Source: an uncultured Cohaesibacter sp. (GTDB lineage: Bacteria; Pseudomonadota; Alphaproteobacteria; Rhizobiales; Cohaesibacteraceae). From it: a stretch of 64,000 bases of DNA. The notes below the pieces were generated by a model, which worked only from the letters and a program-made list of their open reading frames with translations, was not told the origin of the DNA and did not search any database. The DNA lies in the NCBI RefSeq assembly GCF_963678225.1, contig NZ_OY782764.1, forward strand, positions 62,001-126,000, read 5' to 3'. Position numbers and translations under genes: made by a program. Below, in pieces: positions 43,047-52,218 of the stretch (its first letter is position 1; each line of letters starts with the position of its first letter).

Positions 43047-44135
43047 TTACTTGATCTGATCCATGGTGTAGTAACCGCTGTCGATCACGATTTTTTCCCA
43101 GTTGGAAGCATCGACAGGAACTGGTTTCAGAAGGTAGGAAGGAACCACTTTGACGCCGTTGTCATAGGTTTCGGTGTCATTGATTTCTGGTTCGCCACCT
43201 TCGAGCAGAGCATTCACCATGCCGACAGTCACGCGAGCCAGCTCACGGGTGTCTTTGAAGATGGTAGAATACTGTTCGCCAGCCAAAATAGATTTGATTG
43301 ACTGAACTTCTGCGTCCTGACCGGTTACGATCGGCATTTTCATGTCGCCAGAGCCGTAGCCAACGCCTTTGAGCGAGGACAGGATACCAATGGACAGACC
43401 ATCATACGGAGCCAATACGCCGTGTACGGTTTTGTCAGTGTAGAAGGCGGAAAGCAGGTTATCCATACGAGCCTGTGCAACAGCACCGTCCCAACGCAGG
43501 GTACCAACCTTGTCCATGCCGAACTGTTCGGAAGGAACAGCAATGCTGCCATCGTCGATCAGTGGCTGCAGCACAGACATTGCGCCGTCATAGAAGAAGT
43601 AAGCGTTGTTGTCGTCCGGAGACCCACCAAAGAGCTCTACGTTCCAAGGTTTTGCATCCGGGAAGCGTTCTTTAAGACCTTTCACCAAGCTGGAAGCCTG
43701 CTGTACGCCAACCTGGAAGTTATCGAAAGTTGCGTAATAGTCGACGTTGCCAGAGTCACGGATCAGGCGGTCATATGCGATCACTTTGATACCGGAATCT
43801 GCTGCCAGTTCAAGAGCGCCAGAAAGGGTCGTACCATCGATAGAGGCGATAACGAGAACGTTGACGCCCTTCAGGATCATGGTTTCGATCTGACGCAGCT
43901 GGTTGGCGATGTCGTCTTCTGCATATTGCAGGTCAGTCTCATAGCCAGCATCTTCAAATTGCTGTTTCATGCTGTTGCCGTCAGTAATCCAGCGTGCGGA
44001 TGACTGAGTAGGCATAGCGATACCAACAAATCCCTTATCTGCAGCCACAGATGGGGAAGAGGCGAATGAAGCGCCCAGAGCCAACGCCATGGCCCCCATC
44101 GTCACTGTGTTGAAGAGTTTTCCAAGTCCAAGCAT
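43047..44135 (-). CDS. chvE: Multiple-sugar periplasmic binding protein ChvE
   Basis: 362 residues from ATG 44135, six bases after GGGAGG; an in-frame upstream reading lacks a signal peptide. The signal peptide of ~31 residues ends [11 protein letters not shown]. The mature protein closely resembles Agrobacterium ChvE as I recall it: [36 protein letters not shown] near residue 97, [20 protein letters not shown] then DNFQVGVQQ near residue 117, [20 protein letters not shown] near residue 165, [20 protein letters not shown] near residue 236 and [20 protein letters not shown] near residue 285. It is the first gene of chvE-gguA-gguB, with an AraC-type half-site ~285 bases upstream. In Agrobacterium ChvE also signals sugar to VirA; no vir genes are seen here. 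Confidence 0.95.
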   Translation of the reverse strand: MLGLGKLFNTVTMGAMALALGASFASSPSVAADKGFVGIAMPTQSSARWITDGNSMKQQFEDAGYETDLQYAEDDIANQLRQIETMILKGVNVLVIASIDGTTLSGALELAADSGIKVIAYDRLIRDSGNVDYYATFDNFQVGVQQASSLVKGLKERFPDAKPWNVELFGGSPDDNNAYFFYDGAMSVLQPLIDDGSIAVPSEQFGMDKVGTLRWDGAVAQARMDNLLSAFYTDKTVHGVLAPYDGLSIGILSSLKGVGYGSGDMKMPIVTGQDAEVQSIKSILAGEQYSTIFKDTRELARVTVGMVNALLEGGEPEINDTETYDNGVKVVPSYLLKPVPVDASNWEKIVIDSGYYTMDQIK

Positions 44136-45009
44136 GTTGTCCTCCCTTGCTTGAAAACACGTAAGGTGCAAATCCGCGCCACGCGGAGCGAGGCGCAAAT
44201 CGAGCGGATCGAGGGAAGCAAAGCGTATACGGATAGTACTGGGAAAAGCAGCCTAGGGTTGCTTAAGCAAATTCAGGGCATAAAAACCCGCATCCAGCAC
44301 AAGCGCGCCAGATCACCTCCCAATTCAGGCACCATTCCGGCAACCTAAAATCCTTCAATCCTCCGAGAACTATATTTCAATGAAAAGCCAATTTTGGAAA
44401 GGAGGCATTTAGTCAAAAATATGGACGATTTAGCTTTTTTGATCGATTGCCAGCCCGCAGCATCATTTTACAATGTTTCAGCTCTCGCCTCATCACAAAG
44501 TCAAGCAGCCAATAGTATGATGGTAGAGAGCATGTTTAAGAGGGTGTAATACAAAGACAATCGCAAATTCTGCGCTAAATCGCGGATTTGAGAAAATAAT
44601 TCAAATATAAGAACAGGATCCAAGCACTCAATCGATACTATAAACGTCGCCATGATTTTACACAGAAGCGACAATATCGCCTTCTAATGCCCATATACCC
44701 AATACAATCAGAATAGAACATCATATTACTCGTAGCAGAAATATCGCTTTTCATATCGACAAGGCACGCAATATGCCGCTCAGCGACAAGAAAGCCTGCC
44801 TGATATATGCACAAAAAGGGCGCACATAGCAGACATGCACAATAGATAGCCCTAACAAACGGGCTTAGAAAATATATTTTTTTCGTAACATGAATTAAAT
44901 ATCATGACAAGTTGCAGACCCGGCGATGTTACAAAATGCTACAAAAAAGCCACTCGGAATAATTGTATCCGAGTGGCTAAAATAGAAAGTGCTTAAATTT
45001 GAAAGGCTT
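44136..45009. promoter_or_regulatory. Long AT-rich noncoding region upstream of chvE
   Basis: About 870 bases with no recognisable gene and noticeably lower GC than the surroundings, especially 44.5-44.95 kb. AATATGGACGAT (44418-44429) matches the araB/araC site exactly over 12 bases. The eda terminator is at 44943-44978. No tRNA or conserved small RNA was recognised, but an unannotated small RNA could lie between 44.45 and 44.94 kb. Confidence 0.5.
44943..44978 (-). terminator. Terminator after eda
   Basis: Perfect 11-bp arms AGCCACTCGGA (44948-44958) and TCCGAGTGGCT (44968-44978), followed on the minus strand by TTTTTTGT. It lies 32 bases after the eda stop and ends the uronate gene run. 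Confidence 0.9.
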
Positions 45010-45642
45010 TTAGGCCTGACCAAGCTTGCTTGCGGCTTTAGCGCGTTCAGCAATGGCATCCCAGTTCTTGGCATTCACATCAGCCAAAGGTGCAATCCAG
45101 GTGCCGCCCACAGCGAAGCAGTTCTTCTGGGAGAGATACTCTTCAGCATTCTCAGGCTTAACACCACCGGTGGGGCAGAAACTGATATCGCCGACCGGCC
45201 CGGAAACAGCCTTGAGCATGCCAACGCCGCCAACAATACTGGCCGGGAACATTTTCAGTTCCTTGAAGCCCGCTTCGCGCAGGGTCATCATTTCGCTCAC
45301 GGTGCCAGACCCTGGAAGGAATGGCCAGTCAGTTGCCTTGAGAGCATTGAGCAGCGTTTCGGACGTACCTGGAGACACACCGAAATGTGCACCAGCATCG
45401 ATGGAAGCCTTGAGCTGCTCTTCAGACAGGATGGAGCCAACACCAACGACGCAATCCTTCACTTCGTTTACGATTGCCTTGATGGCATCAAGAGCTGCCG
45501 GCGTGCGCAGGGTCACTTCAACGGCAGGCAGGCCATTGTCGACAAGGCAACGGGCCAGAGGAACAGCATCCTCGACATTCTCGATGACAACAACAGGGAT
45601 GACTTTGGCACCTTTACAGATGCTGGAAACCAGATCACGCAT
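45010..45642 (-). CDS. eda: 2-keto-3-deoxy-6-phosphogluconate aldolase
   Basis: 210 residues from ATG 45642 (AGGA site), the usual KDPG aldolase size; in-frame codons upstream overlap kdgK. Class I TIM-barrel aldolase cleaving KDPG to pyruvate and glyceraldehyde-3-P. Motifs: KVIPVVVIENVEDAVPLARC near residue 13, the catalytic Glu and Arg in LPAVEVTLRTPAALDAI near residue 39, VGVGSILSEEQL near residue 63, HFGVSPGTSETLL near residue 85, the Schiff-base Lys in GFKELKMFPAS near residue 126, and CPTGGVKPENAEEYL near residue 154. Last gene of the minus-strand uronate operon, directly after kdgK. Confidence 0.95.
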   Translation of the reverse strand: MRDLVSSICKGAKVIPVVVIENVEDAVPLARCLVDNGLPAVEVTLRTPAALDAIKAIVNEVKDCVVGVGSILSEEQLKASIDAGAHFGVSPGTSETLLNALKATDWPFLPGSGTVSEMMTLREAGFKELKMFPASIVGGVGMLKAVSGPVGDISFCPTGGVKPENAEEYLSQKNCFAVGGTWIAPLADVNAKNWDAIAERAKAASKLGQA

Positions 45643-45652
45643 GATCGATCCT

Positions 45653-46582
45653 TTACTTAACGCGGGTCCAAACTGATTTATCGATGATGGCGCCCGGGTG
45701 CATAATGACCTGCCCCGCAACACCGTGAGCCGTTTTTGCGGCTTCTTCTTGAGATCCACCCAGAGCACGCTGGCCCAGATACCCAGCAGCAAAGGAATCC
45801 CCTGCGCCCGTTGTATCCTTCGGCTTCAGCTTTGCAGCTGGCGGAACATTCTTAACCTCGTCACCGGTGAACAGAAGGCAGCTCGACGCGCCTTCCTTGA
45901 CCACCACTTCACCTGCGCCGTAGCCCTTCCACTGCTTGGCAATGTCCAGACCCTCAGCCTCGCCCCAAAGCGCGACATGATCATCCGCGGTTACCAGAGC
46001 GAAATCGCTAACCGAGGCAGCGCGCTCGAAGGCGGCGCAGCAAACAGCCGAATCCGGCCAAAGTTTCGGGCGATAGTTGGGGTCAAAGCCCACTTTGACC
46101 TTGTCCTTGACCTTGCTGATCGCATCGATCAGAGCTGACCGCTGCGCTTCATCAAGAATAGCCAGAGTGATACCAGAGAAATAGATGACATCAAACTGTT
46201 CCAGCAGTGCCGCGATCTTGTCAACGGACCAACCGGCAAACATCTTCTTGGCAGCAGCATCATTGCGCCAGTAGGTAAAGAAGCGTTCGCCCGTGTCATC
46301 ATTCTCGATCATGTAGAGACCGGGATTCTTGTCTTCCACCACGGTGACCGAATCCGTCAGGATGCTCTCTGCTTCCAGCGCCTTGCGGATGCCTTCGCTC
46401 ATCGGATCAACACCAAGCCCGGTGATATAGGAAACCTCGATCTCGGGTGCGAATTGCCGGGTCAGGTAGGCGGCGGTATTGAAGGTGTCACCAGCAAAAC
46501 CCTGTTTGAACAGACCATCACCGGCGGGAGCCAATTCAATCATACATTCGCCGATACAGGCGATTCTGACAGCTTTCGTCAT
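45653..46582 (-). CDS. kdgK: 2-dehydro-3-deoxygluconokinase (PfkB family)
   Basis: 309 residues from ATG 46582, which starts TKAVRIACIGECMIEL as in KdgK proteins; the ribosome site is weak (CGGAG at distance). Phosphorylates KDG, the common product of galacturonate, glucuronate and unsaturated uronate breakdown, to KDPG for Eda. FKQGFAGDTFNTAAYL near residue 24 and KNPGLYMIENDDTGERFFTY near residue 85 form the substrate site, FDPNYRPKLW is near residue 168, and the PfkB signature DTTGAGDSFAAGYLGQRA near residue 256 carries the catalytic Asp. Ten bases before eda. Confidence 0.94.
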   Translation of the reverse strand: MTKAVRIACIGECMIELAPAGDGLFKQGFAGDTFNTAAYLTRQFAPEIEVSYITGLGVDPMSEGIRKALEAESILTDSVTVVEDKNPGLYMIENDDTGERFFTYWRNDAAAKKMFAGWSVDKIAALLEQFDVIYFSGITLAILDEAQRSALIDAISKVKDKVKVGFDPNYRPKLWPDSAVCCAAFERAASVSDFALVTADDHVALWGEAEGLDIAKQWKGYGAGEVVVKEGASSCLLFTGDEVKNVPPAAKLKPKDTTGAGDSFAAGYLGQRALGGSQEEAAKTAHGVAGQVIMHPGAIIDKSVWTRVK

Positions 46583-46651
46583 ATACAAGCGCCGGAGGAA
46601 CTCCGGGCCTCCTCGAGCGTGTCCTGCGCCCTGCGTGGAGCAGGCGGGCAC

Positions 46652-46842
46652 GCCTTGTTTCAGTGATTATACCATTTTGCGCGATGCAAGCATCCTGCAA
46701 AATGCCCAAGCCAAACAAGGCCGCGCTGAACGCGCGGCCTCCAAGACCAAGTCCAGTTCTTGCAAGAGAAGAACTAGACTAAAGTTTACTCAATCGCGAC
46801 TCTTTTCTTCAGAAAAGTCGATAACTTTTCTTCAAAACAGCC
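46652..46842 (-). terminator. Hairpins between kduD and kdgK
   Basis: Within this spacer the arms AGGCCGCG (46718-46725) and CGCGGCCT (46733-46740) form a strong stem followed on the minus strand by TTGTTTGG. A second imperfect hairpin (AGTTCTT/AAGAACT) lies at about 46754-46775. Partial termination or processing between kduD and the kdgK-eda pair is likely. Confidence 0.6.
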
Positions 46843-47604
46843 TTAGCGTGCCAACCAGCCGCCATCTACCGCAATGGTATAGCCATTGATGTAGGAAGAA
46901 GCAGGCGAAGACAGGAACACGACCGGACCAGCCAGATCAGACGGCAGGCCCCAGCGACCAGCCGGAATACGATCAAGGATCTCCTTGCTGCGTGCGGCGT
47001 CTTCACGCAGAGCCTGAGTATTGTTGGTGGCCATGTAGCCCGGAGCGATGGCATTCACATTGATATCGTATTTGGCCCATTCGTTGGCCAGCAGACGGGT
47101 GACGCCCATAACACCGGATTTGGATGCCGTATAAGAAGGCACGCGGATACCGCCCTGGAAGGACAACATGGAAGCAACATTGACGATGTTACCGCCTTCA
47201 CCCTGCGCCACAAACTGCTTGGCAACAGCCTGAGACAGGAAGAACACGGACTTGATGTTGATATTCATCACATCATCCCAGTCCTTCTCGGTGAACTCGA
47301 TGGCGTCTTCGCGGCGAATGATACCTGCATTGTTGACCAGAATGTCGATACGACCATATTCGGCAACCGTTTTGGCGACGATGTCGGGAATATCATCCAT
47401 TTTCATAAGGTTGGCACGGATATCGAGGAACTTGCGGCCAAGGCCTTCAATCATGTCCTTGGTATCTGATGGCTCAACGATATTGACGCCAGCAATGTCG
47501 CAGCCCGCTTTGGCAAGGCCAACAGCCATGCCCTGTCCAAGGCCGGTATCACAGCCGGTTACAATGGCAATTTTACCAGAGAGATCAAATTGTTCTTTCA
47601 TCAT
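46843..47604 (-). CDS. kduD: 2-dehydro-3-deoxy-D-gluconate 5-dehydrogenase
   Basis: 253-residue classical SDR; GGAG lies six bases upstream, with tandem ATGs at 47604/47601. It reduces 2,5-diketo-3-deoxygluconate (DKII) to KDG after KduI. The cofactor loop TGCDTGLGQGMAVGLAKAG is near residue 17, LVNNAGIIRREDAIEFTEKD near residue 86, IVNVASMLSFQGGIRVPSYT and ASKSGV near residue 140 with catalytic Ser, Tyr and Lys, and NAIAPGYMATNNT near residue 187. The sequence matches the KduD pattern more closely than general SDRs, and the kduI gene is in the same run. Confidence 0.92.
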   Translation of the reverse strand: MMKEQFDLSGKIAIVTGCDTGLGQGMAVGLAKAGCDIAGVNIVEPSDTKDMIEGLGRKFLDIRANLMKMDDIPDIVAKTVAEYGRIDILVNNAGIIRREDAIEFTEKDWDDVMNINIKSVFFLSQAVAKQFVAQGEGGNIVNVASMLSFQGGIRVPSYTASKSGVMGVTRLLANEWAKYDINVNAIAPGYMATNNTQALREDAARSKEILDRIPAGRWGLPSDLAGPVVFLSSPASSYINGYTIAVDGGWLAR

Positions 47605-47625
47605 ATTGACTCCATTTGATATTCG

Positions 47626-49086
47626 TTATGCGTCAATCCACTGCACCAGACGATCCAGAGTAAATGGCTCGTTGGTCAGGAATGCATAAGCTTCTGAGAC
47701 GGCAGCGACGAGGGTGTCACTTGCCAGAGATTTCCCCCAGATACTTTCTTCGCCAAGGTAAGCCTTGACCATTGCTTCAACACCTTGCGCGTCTTTCAAC
47801 GCACCGATTTCAGCCATCTTAGCGATCACGTCTTCTGCATCGCGTGGTGGAAGCTCGGCACTGCCCTCAAAGGCACCGGTATAGAAAGCAAGCCATGCGG
47901 CCAGCGACAGGCTCATGCAACGCGGCGCCTTGCCGGTTGCCGCCATGGCACTTTCAAAGCGTGGCAGGTTGCGGGTGTGGAACTTGGCCAGACCATTCAG
48001 CGAGATATCGTACCAGCGATGCACGATGAACGGGTTGGCGAAACGACGCAGGACCTCGGCACTGAATTCATTCAGCTCTTCGCGCGGCAGCGACAGATAT
48101 GGGATGATTTCCTGCTCAAGCATGGTGTTGAGGAAGCAGCGGGCGGCCTCATTGTCCATGGCTTCTTTCACAGAGTTGGTGCCAGACAGCAGCGCCAGCG
48201 GGCAAAGACCGGTATGGGCACCATTGAGGATCGCCACCTTGCGTTCCTTGTAGCCGTCAGCATTTGGCACAATCACCGTGCCCGCATCCTTCTCTGCCAT
48301 CGGCAGGCAAAGATCAGGCTTGCCTTCGCGCTGTTCAATCACAAGGAAGTGGAACAGCTCCCCAGTCACCATCAGAGGATCAAGATAGCCCAGTTCCTTT
48401 TCGATATCGGCGGCTTCATCACGCGGATAGCCCGGCACGATGCGGTCAACCAGCGTGTTGAAGAAGGCGTTCTTGCTTTTCAGCCAACTCATGAAGTCCG
48501 CACCCAGATCCCAATCCTTGGCATGCTGGTGAACGCATTTTTCCAGCTCATCGGCATTATGGTCGATCAGCTCGCACGGCAGGAAGTGGAAGCCAGGAGC
48601 ATCGACGCCGCCACATGTATTGAAGCGTTCCAGCAGCAGACGGGTCACCTTGGCCGGATAGGAGGCCGGTGGCGTGTCCGTTGCCTTGCAGTCGGCATTG
48701 TAAACGATGCCGGCTTCTGTGGTGTTCGAGACCACGGCAACAAAGTCGGTGTTGCGGGCCAGCGCCAGAACCTCGTCCCACTGTTTGACAGCATTGAGCT
48801 CACGACGAACAGCTGAGATGAGGCGGGCATCAGACACTGCCTCTCCATCCGGGCCAACGCCACGGGAGAGAACGGTATAGACACCGTCGCTGTCATTGAG
48901 CGAAATCGGCACACCGCCATCAATCGGGCGGACAATGACGACACCATAGTCGCTGCCGCAATCTTCGTTCATGCGATCGATTTTCCAATCCATGAAGGCT
49001 CTGAGGAAATTGCCCTCACCAAACTGGATGATCCGTTCTGTCGGACGAGCCCGGCCTGCAAGATTGCTCTCATTCACGCGTTGCAT
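47626..49086 (-). CDS. uxaB: Tagaturonate reductase (altronate oxidoreductase)
   Basis: 486 residues of the polyol-specific long-chain dehydrogenase (mannitol dehydrogenase) family. N-terminal ERIIQFGEGNFLRAFMDWKI is the cofactor-binding start, VVSNTTEAGIVYN near residue 117, and the catalytic region VAILNGAHTGLCPLALLSGT near residue 283 with VHRWYDISLNGLAKFHTRNL near residue 361. These are the UxaB-type motifs. It reduces tagaturonate from UxaC to altronate for UxaA. No separate fructuronate reductase (UxuB) is in the window although UxuA is, so this enzyme may serve both branches or UxuB is encoded elsewhere. AAAGGAAAG precedes the ATG. Confidence 0.9.
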   Translation of the reverse strand: MQRVNESNLAGRARPTERIIQFGEGNFLRAFMDWKIDRMNEDCGSDYGVVIVRPIDGGVPISLNDSDGVYTVLSRGVGPDGEAVSDARLISAVRRELNAVKQWDEVLALARNTDFVAVVSNTTEAGIVYNADCKATDTPPASYPAKVTRLLLERFNTCGGVDAPGFHFLPCELIDHNADELEKCVHQHAKDWDLGADFMSWLKSKNAFFNTLVDRIVPGYPRDEAADIEKELGYLDPLMVTGELFHFLVIEQREGKPDLCLPMAEKDAGTVIVPNADGYKERKVAILNGAHTGLCPLALLSGTNSVKEAMDNEAARCFLNTMLEQEIIPYLSLPREELNEFSAEVLRRFANPFIVHRWYDISLNGLAKFHTRNLPRFESAMAATGKAPRCMSLSLAAWLAFYTGAFEGSAELPPRDAEDVIAKMAEIGALKDAQGVEAMVKAYLGEESIWGKSLASDTLVAAVSEAYAFLTNEPFTLDRLVQWIDA

Positions 49087-49145
49087 TGAAGTCTTTCCTT
49101 TTCATAATCTTTATTCTGTATCCATGGGGAGGAGGAGCGGATGCC

Positions 49146-50681
49146 TCACATCATTGCCCCAATCTGCCATGGTACGAATTCATATTCACCCAGCCCCAGA
49201 CGCTCGGATTTGGTTTTCTCGCCAGACGCCACCGCGATGATATAGTCGAGCATTTCTGCGCCCTTCTCTTCCAGAGACACACCTTTGGAGAGGACGTCAC
49301 CACAGTTGACATCCATGTCATCCGGCATGCTTTCAAACAGGTGGTCGTTGGTGGCAACCTTGATGGTTGGAGCCGGTTTGGATCCGAAGGCAGAGCCGCG
49401 CCCGGTGGTAAAGACCACCATATGTGCACCACCTGCAATCTGGCCGGTTGCACAAGCCGGGTCATAGCCCGGCGTGTCCATATAGACGAAGCCCGGCTTG
49501 GTCATTTTCTCGGCATAATCATAAACGGCGGTCAGCGGCGTGGAGCCGGACTTGGCCGTTGCACCAAGAGACTTTTCCAGAATGGTGGTCAAGCCACCAG
49601 CCTTGTTGCCCGGGCTGGGGTTGTTGTCGAGACTGCCATCATTAACATCGACATAATGCTCCCACCATTTGATCTGATTGATCAGCTTGTCGGCGATTTC
49701 CTTGCTCTCGGCCCGACGCAGGAGAAGCTGCTCGGCACCATAGATTTCCGGCGTTTCAGAGAGAATGGCCGTCGCGCCCAGGCCAGCCAGCATGTCGGCG
49801 GTCTTGCCTAGGGCCGGGTTGGCCGTGATGCCTGAAAACCCATCAGAGCCACCACACTGCAGCGCAATCTTCAGTTCGGAGGCCGGGCATGGCTCACGCT
49901 TGACCTTATTCACCTCAGGCAACAGCTCACGGACCTTGGCCTTGATGGCCTCGATGGTCTTGCGAGTTCCACCCACTTCCTGAATGGCAAGGCTGTGGAA
50001 CTGCTCCATCACTTCGCCATTGTCGGCATCGAAGCGCGATTTCATGCGCGCCATTTCCATCATTTCGCAGCCAAGCCCTACGAAAACGGTGGCGCCCACA
50101 TTCGGATGCGTCGCATAGCCCCAAAGCACACGTTCGAGCACCTCCATGCTCTTTGTGCCACTCATGCCACAACCGGTGCTGTGGGTCAGCCCGACAATGC
50201 CGTCAACATTCTCATATTCATCGAGAATGCCCGAAGCAATCAGCTCCTGTGTGGCATGTTTGATAACCGTAGCCGAGCAGTTCACCGTTGCCAGCAAGGC
50301 GAGGAAATTGCGTGTTCCCACTTCGCCATTCTTGCGGCGATAGCCCATAAAGGTGCGCGGCTCCATGGTTGGGATGGCAGCCTTGGCCTTTTCCAGATCC
50401 AGCCCGACCTGATAATCCTGCCCATGATCGGAAAAGGCAAGATTGTGGGAATGCACATGGTCACCGGCCGCGATATCCTGCGTAGCGCGGCCAATGACTT
50501 CGCCAAACTTGATAATCTCTTCGCCCTTCTTGTGATCCTTGCGCGCGAGTTTGTGCCCGGGGAAAACATTGCCCGCCAGCGGCGCACCAAGACCCAGCGG
50601 GTCATCGCCAGCCTTTGCGCCTGCCGGAAGGATCGCAATCGTATCCGCCGGATTAAGAATAATGGGTGCTGATTTACTCAT
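49146..50681 (-). CDS. uxaA: Altronate dehydratase
   Basis: 511 residues, the full two-domain length. An N-terminal SAF domain (residues ~10-85, with VIGRATQDIAAGDHVHSHNL) is followed by the large catalytic domain: GYRRKNGEVGTRNFLALLAT near residue 115, VDGIVGLTHSTGCGMSG near residue 158, QCGGSDGFSGITANPALGKT near residue 272 and AGGAHMVVFTTGRGSAFGSK then PAPTIKVATN near residue 421. Iron-dependent dehydration of D-altronate to KDG. Its start overlaps the uxuA stop (ATGA at 50678-50681), giving translational coupling. Confidence 0.95.
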   Translation of the reverse strand: MSKSAPIILNPADTIAILPAGAKAGDDPLGLGAPLAGNVFPGHKLARKDHKKGEEIIKFGEVIGRATQDIAAGDHVHSHNLAFSDHGQDYQVGLDLEKAKAAIPTMEPRTFMGYRRKNGEVGTRNFLALLATVNCSATVIKHATQELIASGILDEYENVDGIVGLTHSTGCGMSGTKSMEVLERVLWGYATHPNVGATVFVGLGCEMMEMARMKSRFDADNGEVMEQFHSLAIQEVGGTRKTIEAIKAKVRELLPEVNKVKREPCPASELKIALQCGGSDGFSGITANPALGKTADMLAGLGATAILSETPEIYGAEQLLLRRAESKEIADKLINQIKWWEHYVDVNDGSLDNNPSPGNKAGGLTTILEKSLGATAKSGSTPLTAVYDYAEKMTKPGFVYMDTPGYDPACATGQIAGGAHMVVFTTGRGSAFGSKPAPTIKVATNDHLFESMPDDMDVNCGDVLSKGVSLEEKGAEMLDYIIAVASGEKTKSERLGLGEYEFVPWQIGAMM

Positions 50682-51862
50682 GCAGAAGCCCTTTCATGAA
50701 TTATACCGGCCATCAGGCCCCGGAGTTCAGCCAAGCCACGCATGCGCCCTATCAGGGGATAGCCCGGATGCGTGTCCCGATGATGATCATCAAGCAGCTC
50801 GTGTCCGTGATCTGGCCGGAAAACGATATCGGCATCGGCTCTGCCTTCTTCCTGGCGCCGATTTTCTTCATCAAGGAGATGTGCAACAAGCAGAGCCATG
50901 TCGGTGTCGCCTCCCAGATGTGTGGCTTCCTCGAAGGAGCCGTCGGCAAATTTTCTGACATTGCGCAAATGGGCAAAATGGATCTTGTCGGCAAAGCGCT
51001 TTGCAATGGCCGGAATATCATTATCCGGATGCGCGCCAAGAGATCCCGAGCAAAGCGTCAGGCCATTGGCCCGGCTTTCATGCGCGGAGAGAACCCATGC
51101 AATGTCCTCTTGTGTTGAAACAATACGCGGCAAGCCCAGAATATCCCGCGGCGGGTCATCCGGATGCACGGCGAAACTGAGACCGAGATCCTCGGCAGCA
51201 GGAATGATTTCATCAAGAAAACGCTTGTAATTGGCCCGCAGGCCATCCCGATCGATACCCGCATAGCCCTTCAAGGCCTCCTTAAGCTGCTTGATGGTGT
51301 AGCGATCATAGGCCCCCGGCAAACCGGCCATGACGGACGTCATCAAGCGCTCTCGCTTGGTCTCATCAGACAAGGAAAACCACACACGCCCGCGTTCCAG
51401 CGCGTCTTCGCAATAGTCTGCTTCGGCGCCTTCGCGCTCAAGCATATAGACTTCCAGCGCAGCCATACGTGCTGCATCAAAGCGCAGACAGCTTCCGCCC
51501 CCATCAACAGGCGCCTTGAGATCGGTGCGCGTCCAGTCCAGAAGCGGCATGAAATTATAACAGATGACCTTCACGCCCTCGGCAGCCAGATTGGCCATAG
51601 ACTGGCGATAATTGGCAAAGAGTTGGGAGAGGTCCCCCTCGCCTTTCTTGATCCGCTCATGGATCGGGAGGCTTTCCACCACCGGCCAGCGAAAGCCAGC
51701 CAGCTCGATGCTCTTGCGCATCTTGACGATGCTTTCCCGTGGCCAGACTTCGCCATAAGGGACTTCATAGAGGGCAGTTACGATATCAGAGGCTCCGGTC
51801 TGCGCAATCTCGGATAAGGAGATGCGATCAAACGAGCCATACCAGCGCCAACCTTCTTTCAT
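50678..51862 (-). CDS. uxuA: Mannonate dehydratase
   Basis: 394 residues, usual UxuA length. MKEGWRWYGSFDRISLSEIA and VTALYEVPYGEVWPRESI mark the N-terminus. VICYNFMPLLDWTRTDL near residue 101 and LSFAVHPDDPPRDILGLPRI near residue 225 carry metal-binding residues, with LCSGSLGAHPDNDIPAIAKR near residue 272, FAHLRNVRK near residue 295 and RPDHGHELLDDHH near residue 349. Converts D-mannonate from the glucuronate branch to KDG. First of a block uxuA-uxaA-uxaB-kduD that follows a 356-base gap, so it may have its own promoter in addition to read-through from kduI. Confidence 0.95.
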   Translation of the reverse strand: MKEGWRWYGSFDRISLSEIAQTGASDIVTALYEVPYGEVWPRESIVKMRKSIELAGFRWPVVESLPIHERIKKGEGDLSQLFANYRQSMANLAAEGVKVICYNFMPLLDWTRTDLKAPVDGGGSCLRFDAARMAALEVYMLEREGAEADYCEDALERGRVWFSLSDETKRERLMTSVMAGLPGAYDRYTIKQLKEALKGYAGIDRDGLRANYKRFLDEIIPAAEDLGLSFAVHPDDPPRDILGLPRIVSTQEDIAWVLSAHESRANGLTLCSGSLGAHPDNDIPAIAKRFADKIHFAHLRNVRKFADGSFEEATHLGGDTDMALLVAHLLDEENRRQEEGRADADIVFRPDHGHELLDDHHRDTHPGYPLIGRMRGLAELRGLMAGIIHERASA

Positions 51863-52218
51863 TTCAAGTTCCTGACGTAACCAAGGCCACGGCCGCCATC
51901 AGACGGCTTGAAGGGTTGAAAGAGCGCACCAAACGCCTCCTGTCGCCACGAAGCAGACAAGAACGCGCACTTAAAAACGCTCTCGATTACTGTATCGGCG
52001 CCATCACTCCCATGAGCAAACTGGCACCAGAACAGTTTGATGGATATAGATTTTCCTTCCAGAACGGCGGCGCAGAAGCACCACAAGCATCGTTCAGGAA
52101 AGAAAAGTCTGCTCACATAAAAAGCCCGGCATAAGCGTCCACCCAAATGGCCGACTTTTCATCTGCATGGAGCTGGCCAGCGCACCGGCCAACTTCATTT
52201 CTTGAACAGTCCAGCGCT
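51863..52218. other. Gap between kduI and uxuA
   Basis: About 356 bases without a convincing gene. Short frames on both strands have no recognisable domain. A weak hairpin (TGGCC/GGCCA, about 52173-52190) follows kduI without a T-run. No copy of the uronate operator motif ACTrATATrCCAGT was seen here. Confidence 0.4.

Noticed and set aside
47785..48816. 343-residue open frame on the plus strand
   Set aside because: Antisense to uxaB; no recognisable motif or ribosome site.
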